From Alphaproteobacteria bacterium (GTDB taxonomy: Bacteria; Pseudomonadota; Alphaproteobacteria; Rhizobiales; JAKIUO01), in the NCBI GenBank assembly GCA_024280475.1, contig JAJRQA010000129.1, positions 1 to 35,596 on the forward strand: a DNA stretch of 35,596 nucleotides, in the 5' to 3' direction. The notes under the pieces are model-generated. The model ran no database searches. It saw only the letters and a list, made by a program, of their open reading frames with translations, and was not told where the DNA came from. Both the position numbers and the translations under genes were made by a program. Positions 1 through 7,489 of this stretch are shown one piece after another (position 1 is the first letter of the stretch; every line of letters starts with the position of its first letter).

Positions 1-138
1 CAATTCTCGCAACTGCCCACCGGCATGATCGGCACCGTCAAAGGCGATAGCATCATCCTAAAAGACGAAGACCCCTTGCGCCTTGAAACCCTGCGCCTGA
101 TGCACGAAGCCTGGTTGCCAGGGTTCATGAAGGTTTAG
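1..138 (+). CDS. C-terminal end of an unrecognised protein (partial)
   Basis: Frame 1 is open from the window edge to a TAG stop and gives 45 residues, including the stretch GTVKGDSIILKDEDPLRLE and the ending WLPGFMKV. I do not recognise the family from this tail. A multi-hairpin repeat element begins two bases after the stop. The composition looks like ordinary coding sequence, and an antisense ORF over the same bases is less convincing. Confidence 0.55.
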   Translation, partial: QFSQLPTGMIGTVKGDSIILKDEDPLRLETLRLMHEAWLPGFMKV

Positions 139-140
139 GG

Positions 141-182
141 GAATGTCCTCACGGACAGCGTTGGGGACTGATCCCCAAACCC
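141..182 (+). repeat. Multi-hairpin dispersed repeat, copy A
   Basis: Two adjacent hairpins lie directly after the stop of the upstream gene. The first is TGTCC-TCAC-GGACA (144-157) and the second is TTGGGGA-CTGA-TCCCCAA (161-178). The same core recurs at about 7340-7489 (reverse orientation) and 11986-12075. This copy stops at the CCC before the nuclease gene, so the outer hairpins of the other copies are missing. It may also act as a transcript end. Confidence 0.75.
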
Positions 183-199
183 AGTGAATGGAGAAGGAA

Positions 200-679
200 A
201 TGATACGCTTGATCTTATTGAGCTTTTGCTCGCTCCTCATAGGCATTGGGATTGCTACTGCTAAAAACGATGGTCTCAGCTTACCCAAAATATATGAGGG
301 TTCTGTTCAACGAGTGATTGATGGCGATACTATAGTTGTAAATGTGAAGTTATGGCCGACACTTAATGCGGAAGTTCCGGTCCGTCTTCTTGGCATCGAT
401 GTACCAGAACGGGGAGATAAATGCGAAAAAGCTATCAATATGAGAAATGACGCCAAATCATATCTGCAAAAGAAGTTGCCTCCTGGAACACGGGTTCAAT
501 TGCACGATGTTCAAAAAGGCAAGTGGGGAACACGGGTCGTGGCCTGGATCAAATACAAGCCCAAGAAAAAGAACTGGGCGAACCTAGCAGATAAAATGAA
601 AGATAAGCGTCTAGCCTGTGCATATGACCAAAAAAGAAGAGGCAAGTGGTGCACTCCGTTTTTTAATCCCTGCTGGTAA
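200..679 (+). CDS. Secreted thermonuclease-family (SNase-like) protein
   Basis: Predicted 159-aa exported nuclease of the staphylococcal nuclease (TNase) fold, which hydrolyses DNA or RNA using Ca2+. Residues 1-21 form a signal peptide (hydrophobic run ending ATA). The fold's key motifs are present: VIDGDTIVV (D41, D43), VRLLGIDVPER (R62, D67, E70) and KWGTRVVAW (R112, matching the second catalytic Arg). The C-terminal GKWC region is also typical. I chose the ATG at 200 because GGAG lies 6 nt upstream; the in-frame ATG at 188 has no ribosome site and would put charged residues before the signal peptide. Four cysteines remain in the mature part, which suits an exported protein. It stands alone between two repeat elements. 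Confidence 0.85.
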   Translation: MIRLILLSFCSLLIGIGIATAKNDGLSLPKIYEGSVQRVIDGDTIVVNVKLWPTLNAEVPVRLLGIDVPERGDKCEKAINMRNDAKSYLQKKLPPGTRVQLHDVQKGKWGTRVVAWIKYKPKKKNWANLADKMKDKRLACAYDQKRRGKWCTPFFNPCW

Positions 680-690
680 CCTTCTCTCCC

Positions 691-824
691 GTCATCCCGG
701 CGAAGGCCGGGAACCAGTCGACCATCGACTTGTTCGCAGCTGGCAGGATTTGATGGTGTTTACAGAATATACTGACTTACGACCGGTTGTGGGACAGCTG
801 GATTCCGGCCTTCGCCGGAATGAC
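691..824. repeat. REP-like inverted repeat pair, copy 1
   Basis: The left arm (691-717) starts GTCATCCCGGCGAAGGCCGG and ends in AACCAG. The right arm (798-824) is its near reverse complement, starting CTGGATTCCGGCC and ending GGAATGAC. Each arm is itself a small palindrome (CCGGCGAAGGCCGG type). About 80 bp of unrelated sequence separates them. A related pair of the same size lies at 18268-18392. Such paired palindromes are common between genes in alphaproteobacteria. Confidence 0.8.
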
Positions 825-859
825 GTTCTTGGGAGTCGTTGCCAAAGGTTAGTACGACC

Positions 860-1546
860 CTATTCAAACGGTTGCTTGACCCACTCACCCGGTTTTTTCT
901 GATAGAGCACCAGCTTGTTCTCGGTAACCTGAAAATGGGTCAACTGTTTCAAAAAGGTCATGCCAAGCAGGCTGACGGACAAAGCATCTGGCAGAGCGAT
1001 AATAGCCTGCACGCCTTTTACCTCAATATCCCTGATCTTGAGACTTGCCAGCACCACATAAGCGCCAAATGTTTGACCATTGGCCGTGGATAGGGGAATG
1101 TTGAATTTAAGATCCTCATTCTTGTATCCCAACTGCTCCGCGTCACTATTGCTCAAGGCAACGATGCTCGCTCCCGTATCCACCAACATCGTCACATATT
1201 GATTGCGAACAACGGTCGTGACATAAAACTGCCCGGCTCCATCAGCCGCCACTTCAATGCCAACGGGCGCATTTTCCTGCGACTTTTGATATTGCTGCTC
1301 CGCCATCTCGGTCGCGTCAGACATGCTGGTGGTGAAATAGCCTGGCACCATGATCAAAAAAGACGGCCCCAATATCAAAAGCAGCACTGCAAAGCCAACC
1401 CATGGCCCGGCAACGCCTCCGGTTTCGCCCTTCAGGCCAAAATAGATCAGCAAGGCGATGCCGCAGATCAGTGGCGCCAACCAAGCGAAACCACCGCCAA
1501 ACTGATAAACAATATAGTAAAGACCAACCAAACCAATTATCGGCAT
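860..1546 (-). CDS. Membrane-anchored retropepsin-like aspartic protease (TIGR02281-type)
   Basis: About 228 aa. The N-terminal third holds three hydrophobic segments (about residues 2-15, 20-37 and 49-69). It is followed by a periplasmic clan-AA aspartic protease domain with MLVDTGASIVALSNSDAEQLG (DTGAS at 123-127) and the second conserved block LLGMTFLKQL near the C-terminus. A single DTGAS motif implies a homodimeric protease, as in retropepsins. Substrates of this alphaproteobacterial family are unknown to me. The start is uncertain: an upstream TTG (1555) sits only 1 nt from the AGGGA site, so I prefer the ATG at 1546, which is 10 nt from it. The gene is divergent from the PcfJ-domain gene. 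Confidence 0.82.
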   Translation of the reverse strand: MPIIGLVGLYYIVYQFGGGFAWLAPLICGIALLIYFGLKGETGGVAGPWVGFAVLLLILGPSFLIMVPGYFTTSMSDATEMAEQQYQKSQENAPVGIEVAADGAGQFYVTTVVRNQYVTMLVDTGASIVALSNSDAEQLGYKNEDLKFNIPLSTANGQTFGAYVVLASLKIRDIEVKGVQAIIALPDALSVSLLGMTFLKQLTHFQVTENKLVLYQKKPGEWVKQPFE

Positions 1547-1595
1547 AAGCCACAACGTCCCTATGATACTAAAAACTAAAAATGTTTCTTTGAGG

Positions 1596-1608
1596 TTTGC
1601 ATTGCAAA
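1596..1608. promoter_or_regulatory. Perfect inverted repeat TTTGCA-T-TGCAAA, possible operator
   Basis: It lies in the 144-bp divergent space between the aspartic protease and the PcfJ-domain gene. It is a perfect 6+1+6 inverted repeat. Its core resembles the TTGCAT/ATGCAA hexamers clustered at 14077-14350 and doubled at 5000-5016. I cannot assign a regulator. Confidence 0.35.
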
Positions 1609-1690
1609 TTCAATGCCATGGAAGCCATTCTGGCATTTTCCATTACCGCTTGGCCTTGCCATTCCAAGCACGCGCTTGTAGTTCTTTCCC

Positions 1691-3154
1691 ATGGCCAAAC
1701 GCGCAAAGAAAACAGGGAACAGGGGGGCCAACCGGCTACCGCTTAAAATGCGCCAGCATATCGAGGCGCTCGCCCTTTGTGAAAAGACCTACAAGGACTG
1801 GTGCTGGAACAATGGCTTCATCGACAGTTTTGACAAAAGCGATGAAGAACGCTCCCTTGAAACACAGCATTACCAGCGCGAAATGAGGCGTAATGCCGCG
1901 ATTGACAAAATCCTGCGCGATCCAAAAAAGCTCATTGCCAATGCCTGCGCCAACCTGATGCAACCCAATGAATTATCACGGATGAAGTGGTCTTCCTTTT
2001 GCCAGAGCGTGCAAAATAGTGCAGGGGAAAGGGATCGGCGAGCAGCACTGGAACTCCTATTGCTGGTAGTCAATGACCGCGCTGATTTCTTATTTGAGCA
2101 ATTAGAGGTTGGCGGACAGATCGTTCACTATGTCGATGCGCTGATCTTGCTAAACGGCCATCGCCGCCAATGGATCAGACCGCTGGAAGACTGGCGCCCC
2201 GCTAAACACAATCGCAAACAGCAATTCGCCTCTTTACTGCATCATCTGTTCGCGAAATATCCTATGCCCGCCTTCATGGACAGTGCCTGGTTTCTTGATT
2301 TTGAAGGATCCCGAAAGTACCGCGAATGGTATATCCATATTGGATCAGGCAACAATATCCGCAGTGCGAAAAAACTGCCCTTTCCCTTGAGCAAACGCAT
2401 GGCGCATGAGTTTCTCCTCTCCCCGGATGCTTACAATGTGCTGCAGGCTTTGCGCTGGGGCGAGATCCACGCTTTGGGCGGAGACCGCCGCCTCACCGAG
2501 GCGCTGCTCTCGACACAGATCGGTGAGGACTTCGACCATCACGAGTTCTGGCGCAGTGTTTTTGTTTTTTTCATCAATAACCCCCTACTCGACCGGCGCC
2601 ATGTCGGCCCCATTATCGACTATCTGCAATTTCAAAAATTTACCGTGCAAGAGGTGATGGTCGCGCCAGAAGTCATTCGGCGGGTCATGCCGCCCCAGCC
2701 AAATCTCACCATGCAAGGCCGGACACCAGCGGCGCTGTTGCGTCAGGTCGATGACTGGCACGAAGAACTCAGTCGCTCAAGCAATGTCCACGGGTTGATC
2801 TTTAAGCCCTCTGGCTTTAAATCATTTGAGAAAAAACAGGCGGAAGACCGCTGGACCATTCGCGAGCTATTGACCGGCACCGATCTGGTGCAAGAAGGCA
2901 AAGAACTTAATCATTGTGTCGCCACCTATGCCGAGAGCTGCACACAAGGACACTGCTCAATCTGGTCGATGGAGCGACACCGCAACGATAAAACACACAA
3001 GCATTTAACGATTGAAGTCTCGCATCAAGGGATGGTTACGCAAGTACGTGGCAAGAATAATCGGTACTGTACCCGCAATGAACTGGACTTTATACGCCAG
3101 TGGGCAAGCCGCGCCGAACTGGCGATCGACAATTATGTGGAGCTGATCGAATGA
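1691..3154 (+). CDS. PcfJ-domain protein of unknown function
   Basis: 487 aa, soluble, no signal peptide. The C-terminal part (about 395-470) has the PcfJ signature [12 protein letters not shown] (H408, C409), a second Cys, GHCSIWS, then a strand-rich stretch with VRGKNNR. PcfJ is named from a conjugative enterococcal plasmid gene, but chromosomal homologues exist and their biochemical role is not established. The first 350 residues are helical and rich in Arg, Lys and Trp; I recognise no domain there. The stop codon overlaps the ttcA start as ATGA, so the two are probably cotranscribed and translationally coupled. The ATG at 1691 has only a weak ribosome site. Confidence 0.72.
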   Translation: MAKRAKKTGNRGANRLPLKMRQHIEALALCEKTYKDWCWNNGFIDSFDKSDEERSLETQHYQREMRRNAAIDKILRDPKKLIANACANLMQPNELSRMKWSSFCQSVQNSAGERDRRAALELLLLVVNDRADFLFEQLEVGGQIVHYVDALILLNGHRRQWIRPLEDWRPAKHNRKQQFASLLHHLFAKYPMPAFMDSAWFLDFEGSRKYREWYIHIGSGNNIRSAKKLPFPLSKRMAHEFLLSPDAYNVLQALRWGEIHALGGDRRLTEALLSTQIGEDFDHHEFWRSVFVFFINNPLLDRRHVGPIIDYLQFQKFTVQEVMVAPEVIRRVMPPQPNLTMQGRTPAALLRQVDDWHEELSRSSNVHGLIFKPSGFKSFEKKQAEDRWTIRELLTGTDLVQEGKELNHCVATYAESCTQGHCSIWSMERHRNDKTHKHLTIEVSHQGMVTQVRGKNNRYCTRNELDFIRQWASRAELAIDNYVELIE

Positions 3155-4020
3155 GCATCGATGATCAGATCATCAAGCAGGCAGACAACTGCCATCCCAT
3201 GTTCCGGGGCGCGCCCTCAAATGTTGCGTTCAAAAAGCTGCGCAAACGTTTGTTGCGCCAGGTGCGCGAGGCGCTTACGACTTTCTCGATGGTTGAGCCC
3301 GGCTCCAAATGGCTGGTCTGCCTGTCGGGCGGCAAGGACAGTTACGCTCTGCTGGCCTTGCTGGCGGATCTGAAATGGCGCGGACTATTGCCGGTTGAGC
3401 TGCTGGCTTGCAATCTTGATCAAGGACAGCCGGGCTTTCCAACAGAGATTTTACCGGATTTTCTCGATAACACCGGCATCCCCTACCGTATTGAACGAAA
3501 AGATACCTATTCGATTGTCAAAGAGAAAATTCCTGTCGGTGGCACCACCTGCTCACTATGCTCGCGCTTGCGCCGTGGTCACCTTTACCGCATTGCCCGC
3601 GAGGAAAGCTGCACCCATATTGTGATGGGACATCATATGGATGATCTGCTGGAGACGTTTTTTCTCAACCTGTTCCATGGCGGGCAGCTCTCCACCATGT
3701 CACCAAAGCTCAAAAATGATATGGGAGATCTGATTGTCCTGCGGCCGCTTTCTTTCACCTATGAAAAAGACCTTAAGCGCTTTGCGCAAGCACTCGACTT
3801 CCCAATCATCCCCTGCAATCTGTGCGGCTCCCAGGAAAACCTGCAAAGAGTGGTGGTGCGAAAAATGCTTGATGGTTGGGAGCGCGAGGCGCCCGGGCGC
3901 AAAAGCGTCATGGCCAAGGCTTTGAACAATGTACACCCCTCTCATTTGCTCGACCCCAAACTGTTCGATTTTGCGCATTTTGAGCGCCTTGGCATCGCGC
4001 CTTTGGACGAACTGCTCTAA
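3151..4020 (+). CDS. ttcA: tRNA 2-thiocytidine(32) synthetase TtcA
   Basis: 289-aa cytoplasmic enzyme that thiolates cytidine 32 of certain tRNAs, using ATP and a [4Fe-4S] cluster. The PP-loop SGGKDS is at residues 59-64. The cluster cysteines are in [12 protein letters not shown] (C134, C137) and in [10 protein letters not shown] (C222, with C225 next to it), the pattern known for TtcA. Length and the [11 protein letters not shown] motif also fit. The start overlaps the upstream stop (ATGA); a longer frame begins inside the PcfJ-domain gene and is not needed. No strong terminator follows. bolA starts about 110 bp downstream. Confidence 0.95.
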   Translation: MSIDDQIIKQADNCHPMFRGAPSNVAFKKLRKRLLRQVREALTTFSMVEPGSKWLVCLSGGKDSYALLALLADLKWRGLLPVELLACNLDQGQPGFPTEILPDFLDNTGIPYRIERKDTYSIVKEKIPVGGTTCSLCSRLRRGHLYRIAREESCTHIVMGHHMDDLLETFFLNLFHGGQLSTMSPKLKNDMGDLIVLRPLSFTYEKDLKRFAQALDFPIIPCNLCGSQENLQRVVVRKMLDGWEREAPGRKSVMAKALNNVHPSHLLDPKLFDFAHFERLGIAPLDELL

Positions 4021-4127
4021 CCCAAATTTAAAATGATACCAAGTTTGACTTGTAATTTTATATCGCAAACCCCTAATATATGGCTGAGTGAACATAAATG
4101 CAGGTAAAACCGGGGAGCGCCACCTTC

Positions 4128-4361
4128 ATGCCCATGGAACAAAGCGAAATCGAACAGCTGATAAAAGCGGCGATTCCAGATGCCCAGATCGAACTGGTGG
4201 ATACCGCTGGTGACAATGATCATTGGTCCGCAAAGGTTATATCTGAACAGTTTCGCGGCAAGTCACGTGTACAACAACACCAGATGGTCAATAAAGCCTT
4301 TGGCGACAAGCTGGGCACCACCTTGCACGCACTGGCGCTTTCAACGGCGACACCCGACTGA
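4128..4361 (+). CDS. bolA: BolA-family protein
   Basis: 77-aa small cytoplasmic protein. BolA proteins form [2Fe-2S]-bridged complexes with CGFS monothiol glutaredoxins and take part in iron-sulfur handling and iron signalling. The signature GKSRVQQHQMVNKAF is present with the conserved ligand-type His (H51), plus LHALALST at the C-terminus. The ATG at 4128 is chosen because GGAG (4114-4117) lies 10 nt upstream; a longer frame from 4098 lacks a site. The next gene is the CGFS glutaredoxin, its expected partner. Confidence 0.92.
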   Translation: MPMEQSEIEQLIKAAIPDAQIELVDTAGDNDHWSAKVISEQFRGKSRVQQHQMVNKAFGDKLGTTLHALALSTATPD

Positions 4362-4409
4362 ACTGCAGATCAATCACAATCAAAACAGGCAAGTAACAAA
4401 GGAAATGAC

Positions 4410-4757
4410 ATGAGCGAACAAGATATTCATGACTGGATAGGTAAAACCCTCACAACCTATGATGTGGTGCTGTTCATGAAGGGCTCGCACCAGATGCCAC
4501 AATGTGGATTTTCCGGCCTGTGCGTCCAGATCCTTGATCATCTGGGCGTCGATTTCAAAGACGTCAATGTGCTTGATGATATGGGCATTCGCGACGGCAT
4601 CAAGACTTTTTCTGATTGGCCAACCATTCCCCAGCTCTATATCAAAGGCGAATTTGTCGGCGGTTCCGATATCGTCAAGGAAATGTTTCAAGCCGGTGAA
4701 TTGCAGCAAATGATGCAGGACAAGGGCGTCGCGGTCACCAATACCGCGCAAGCTTAA
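4410..4757 (+). CDS. grxD: Monothiol CGFS glutaredoxin (Grx4 type)
   Basis: 115 aa, cytosolic. The active-site motif is QCGFSG (C32), preceded by the glutathione-binding FMKG (K24). WPTIPQLYI (cis-Pro) and VGGSDI complete the glutathione pocket. This family binds a glutathione-ligated [2Fe-2S] cluster, passes it to acceptors and partners BolA, which is encoded just upstream. AAAGGAAATGAC around the start supplies a ribosome site. A Rho-independent terminator follows the stop after 28 bp, so this is probably the end of the transcript that includes ttcA and bolA. Confidence 0.95.
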   Translation: MSEQDIHDWIGKTLTTYDVVLFMKGSHQMPQCGFSGLCVQILDHLGVDFKDVNVLDDMGIRDGIKTFSDWPTIPQLYIKGEFVGGSDIVKEMFQAGELQQMMQDKGVAVTNTAQA

Positions 4758-4785
4758 ATTAAAACACGCACAGAATTTGAAAACC

Positions 4786-4832
4786 AAAAAAACTCCGGGT
4801 GGCTGCTTCATAAGCTCCCCAGAGTTTTTTTT
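4786..4832 (+). terminator. Rho-independent terminator after grxD
   Basis: AAAAAACTCCGGG (4787-4799) pairs with CCCAGAGTTTTTT (4818-4830) with a single C/A mismatch. Eight T residues run from 4825 to 4832. The A-tract on the left arm could make it bidirectional, but no minus-strand gene ends here. Confidence 0.85.
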
Positions 4833-5107
4833 ATTGCGTTACGTCCCCTTCCAGCATCAAGGACGATGCCAAGCGAGTGTATGATATGGGCGGGCCAATC
4901 AGCTTTAAATGCCCCAAGAAACCGGCCATTTACGCGCGCAAAATTCCCTAAATCCTTGCGCTGAATTGCCGTGGATTGTTCTTTGCCCCTCGCACACTCT
5001 TGCATTCGACTTGCATTTCCTGCCCTAAACGCCATATTTTAAAGATGGGTGGTGTGCTTAATGACCCACAAGAATGGCACTTGCAAAAAGGGATGATTGA
5101 TTAAAAA
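4833..5107. other. Intergenic region with possible promoter for the PqiA-type gene
   Basis: No credible gene is seen; minus-strand ORFs here have no recognisable product. TTGCAT occurs twice 11 bp apart (5000-5005 and 5011-5016), about one helical turn. The second copy could serve as a -35 with TATTTT (5035-5040) as -10 at 18-bp spacing. This assignment is weak. The same hexamer is clustered at 14.1-14.35 kb. Confidence 0.35.
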
Positions 5108-5662
5108 ATGAATGCGACGCGCCGCTCTATCTTTCTCGAAATGCTGATGGCGGGTGCTGCATTGTGTCTCCTGCTTGGCTTGACCCTGCCAGTGGTCAAA
5201 CTGACCTGGCTGTATTTTTTCGACAACCGACACTCCATCATCTCGATCATCTGGGTACTATTCCAGGACAAGGAATGGTTGCTTTCTGGCGTCCTTATTA
5301 TTTTTAGCGCGCTGTTTCCCCTCACAAAATTATCCTATTTGATGGTTTTGTACTTCCGGCGCTTGAACGATATCCTGCCCAGTAAAAAGCTCTTATATAT
5401 TCTTTCATGGCTGGGGCGCTGGTCTATGCTTGATGTGCTGGTTCTGGCCCTCATTGTCTTTTACACCAAACAAACAGGGGTTGCCGATGCGACGGTTTTA
5501 CCGGGTATCTATTTCTTTGCAGTCTCTGTGCTCCTCACGATGTGGGCCTCCGAACTCGCCGAACAGCAATTTCATGACTTGCGCGTCCAAACCCAAAACC
5601 TCCACGACGAGACCATCGCCCTCATCGAAGATCAGCGCACCAGCTCTCGCTCAAAAACTTGA
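5108..5662 (+). CDS. Paraquat-inducible protein A (PqiA) family, single domain
   Basis: 184-aa inner-membrane protein with four predicted membrane segments (about 10-37, 55-80, 95-117 and 123-145). Diagnostic PqiA blocks are present: FSALFPLTKLSYL, LGRWSMLDVLVLALIVFY and LPGIYFFAVSVLLTMWAS. Enterobacterial PqiA has two such domains and works with the MCE-domain protein PqiB in lipid transport. This is a half-length version and no mce-like gene is next to it. The C-terminal 35 residues are charged and cytoplasmic. The gene starts 275 bp after the grxD terminator, so it has its own promoter. Confidence 0.88.
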   Translation: MNATRRSIFLEMLMAGAALCLLLGLTLPVVKLTWLYFFDNRHSIISIIWVLFQDKEWLLSGVLIIFSALFPLTKLSYLMVLYFRRLNDILPSKKLLYILSWLGRWSMLDVLVLALIVFYTKQTGVADATVLPGIYFFAVSVLLTMWASELAEQQFHDLRVQTQNLHDETIALIEDQRTSSRSKT

Positions 5663-5738
5663 TTTTTACTTTTATTTGAACAATGAGGCGCGGATGGATT
5701 ATAGTTCTTCGGTACTCCATTGAAACTGGGCCAAGCCA

Positions 5739-6362
5739 TTGAAAATTTTAATTATTTCGACTTTGTTATTTTCAGTACTGGTACAGGATCACGCCCATGC
5801 CTGCACACTCAAAAATGCTCAGGATCAATTTTCAACCTTGAACAAGCTGTTCCAGATCTATCAGCAAGAACGAACCTCTTATTCGAGCAAAGGCCAAGAG
5901 ATACCCGGCGATCTTCAAAACAAACAGCTCGAATTGTCAAAAGTCACTGCCAGTATCCGCAAACTGTTTGCCCTCGAAGTCGCAAAAAACACGGATATCA
6001 AAGCGAGTGATCCGGTCGGCATTGAAATTTGCGATCGATATGAGCAATTGATGAACACTCATGCCCCTGCTTTAAAAATCAAACGAACCATCCCCCTTGC
6101 ATTGCCAGTTATCGAGCCGAAAAAAGAAAAGCCACCGATCTGCGTTCAAAAGAATATCAGAAAAAGATTTGGCATCGCTGTGCGCAAACAACGCAAACTT
6201 ACCATTGCCGGCAAGATCAATCGAAAAGAACAGATTGCCTATTTGAAAATCGCCACCAAATTCATTAAAAATGCCAAAAGCAACTTCCGGCAAGCCTGCC
6301 AAAATCTGCATGATTATGAAAAACATCTGGCCAACGAAAAAAGCGACGACCAGGACGGCTGA
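5739..6362 (+). CDS. Secreted protein of unknown function
   Basis: 207 aa. An N-terminal signal peptide (hydrophobic run ILIISTLLFSVLV, then HAHA before Cys22) predicts export. The mature protein is very Lys/Gln rich and mostly helical, with four cysteines, the first at the likely cleavage point. I recognise no family. The start codon is TTG: an in-frame stop lies at 5721-5723 and no ATG falls between. The ribosome site is weak. The gene lies 76 bp after the PqiA gene in the same direction and may be cotranscribed. It converges on the dehydratase gene, 18 bp away. Confidence 0.65.
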   Translation: MKILIISTLLFSVLVQDHAHACTLKNAQDQFSTLNKLFQIYQQERTSYSSKGQEIPGDLQNKQLELSKVTASIRKLFALEVAKNTDIKASDPVGIEICDRYEQLMNTHAPALKIKRTIPLALPVIEPKKEKPPICVQKNIRKRFGIAVRKQRKLTIAGKINRKEQIAYLKIATKFIKNAKSNFRQACQNLHDYEKHLANEKSDDQDG

Positions 6363-6380
6363 GCAGCGCTTAATGGCTCC

Positions 6381-7337
6381 TTAAAGGTCCTTTGAGAGCA
6401 CCTTTTGATAGAGATCCATATCAACATTGCCGCCCGTCAAGATCACCCCAACCCGCTTGCCTTGCAAATGATCGCGCTCGCTCATCAACCCCGCCATTGC
6501 GGCCGCCCCGGCCCCTTCAGCAATGTTATGAGTATGGGTATAATAGAGGCGCATGGCGCGCGCTATTTGCTCATCAGATACCTCTATGACGCGCTCGGCC
6601 CCTTGAAGAATGATCTCCAGAGCTTGCGGATGCGGAATACGTACAGCCAAACCATCGGCAAAGGTATCAACAGAATTTGTAGCGGTCACGGCTCGCGCCT
6701 TGAACGAGAGCGCATAGGCGTTGGCTTTGCTGGAAACTACCCCAACAATTTTGGTTTTCAAACCCATTAAATCGCGAATACCGATCAAGGAACAAATCCC
6801 CGAACCCATGCCAATCGGCACATAAACCGTATCAAGCTCACCAGCCGCCTCAAAAAGCTCGGCCCCATATGTCGATACCCCTTGCACCAGTTCAGGAATG
6901 AACGAGCCGATCAAATCAAGCTCACGCTCACTGGACAGATCAACAGCACGATCGAACGCCTCATTGAAATCATCACCATGTTCGATAAGCGTCGCGCCAA
7001 ATGCCTCCATGGCCCTGTTTTTCTCAGCACTGTTGCCTTTGGGAATAACAATCGTCACGGGAATATTATATTGGCGCGCCGCGAAAGGCAGGCTCTGGCC
7101 ATGATTGCCGCGTGTCGCGCTAATAATACCATTTGTCAGCCCTGCCTGCTGACGCCTGGCCATCAAAACAAGCCCCCCACGCGCTTTAAAAGCCCCAATA
7201 GGGGTATGGTTCTCGTGCTTCACCCACACCTCAACCCCGGTATGTTCCTTCAGCAATGGCCATGGCACCTGCATGGTGGGGCTCATGCTCGCATAAACAA
7301 TTTCACGCGCTTCGTTTAATTGTTCACTGGTGATCAT
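6381..7337 (-). CDS. Threonine dehydratase-like PLP enzyme (fold type II)
   Basis: 318 aa. GAFKARGG carries the PLP lysine (K51), RGNHG (76-80) is the substrate loop and GMGSG (176-180) the phosphate-binding loop. These mark the tryptophan-synthase-beta fold group that deaminates Thr or Ser to a 2-oxoacid and ammonia. There is no C-terminal ACT-like regulatory domain, so it resembles a catabolic, single-domain enzyme. The exact substrate is not certain; serine/threonine racemase or hydroxyectoine-type dehydratases share the fold. The ATG at 7337 is preceded by GAGG. The reading frame stays open upstream to 7511, but that extension is a translated repeat element and should not be annotated as protein. 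Confidence 0.88.
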   Translation of the reverse strand: MITSEQLNEAREIVYASMSPTMQVPWPLLKEHTGVEVWVKHENHTPIGAFKARGGLVLMARRQQAGLTNGIISATRGNHGQSLPFAARQYNIPVTIVIPKGNSAEKNRAMEAFGATLIEHGDDFNEAFDRAVDLSSERELDLIGSFIPELVQGVSTYGAELFEAAGELDTVYVPIGMGSGICSLIGIRDLMGLKTKIVGVVSSKANAYALSFKARAVTATNSVDTFADGLAVRIPHPQALEIILQGAERVIEVSDEQIARAMRLYYTHTHNIAEGAGAAAMAGLMSERDHLQGKRVGVILTGGNVDMDLYQKVLSKDL

Positions 7338-7339
7338 TT

Positions 7340-7489
7340 TAAAATTTTCCTCATGGCTGAATGCCCTCGCCGGGCAGGCAGCTTTTTCAGCTGGAACCAA
7401 AGGCGAGCCTTTGGAAACCATTTCTGTAAATTGGGGTTTGGGGATTAGTCCCCAACGCCGTTCGCGCAGAACGCCGCGCGGCGAGCGCA
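7340..7489 (-). repeat. Multi-hairpin dispersed repeat, copy C
   Basis: Reading the minus strand from the rimO stop, several hairpins follow one another: CGCCGCGCGGCG, CGTTC-TGCGC-GAACG, TTGGGGA-CTAA-TCCCCAA, CCAAAGG-CTCG-CCTTTGG, CAGCT-GAAAA-AGCTG and GCCC-GGCGA-GGGC. The TTGGGG...CCCCAA core and the AAAGG...CCTTT hairpin match copies A and B in order. It fills almost all of the space between rimO and the dehydratase gene and is in the sense orientation to both. Confidence 0.78.

Noticed and set aside
618-902. Plus-strand ORF over the nuclease 3' end and REP-like pair
   Set aside because: It only reads through the repeat arms, overlaps the nuclease in another frame, and has no recognisable product.
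4808-5035. Minus-strand ORFs between grxD and the PqiA gene
   Set aside because: One begins inside the grxD terminator region and neither has a recognisable domain or ribosome site.
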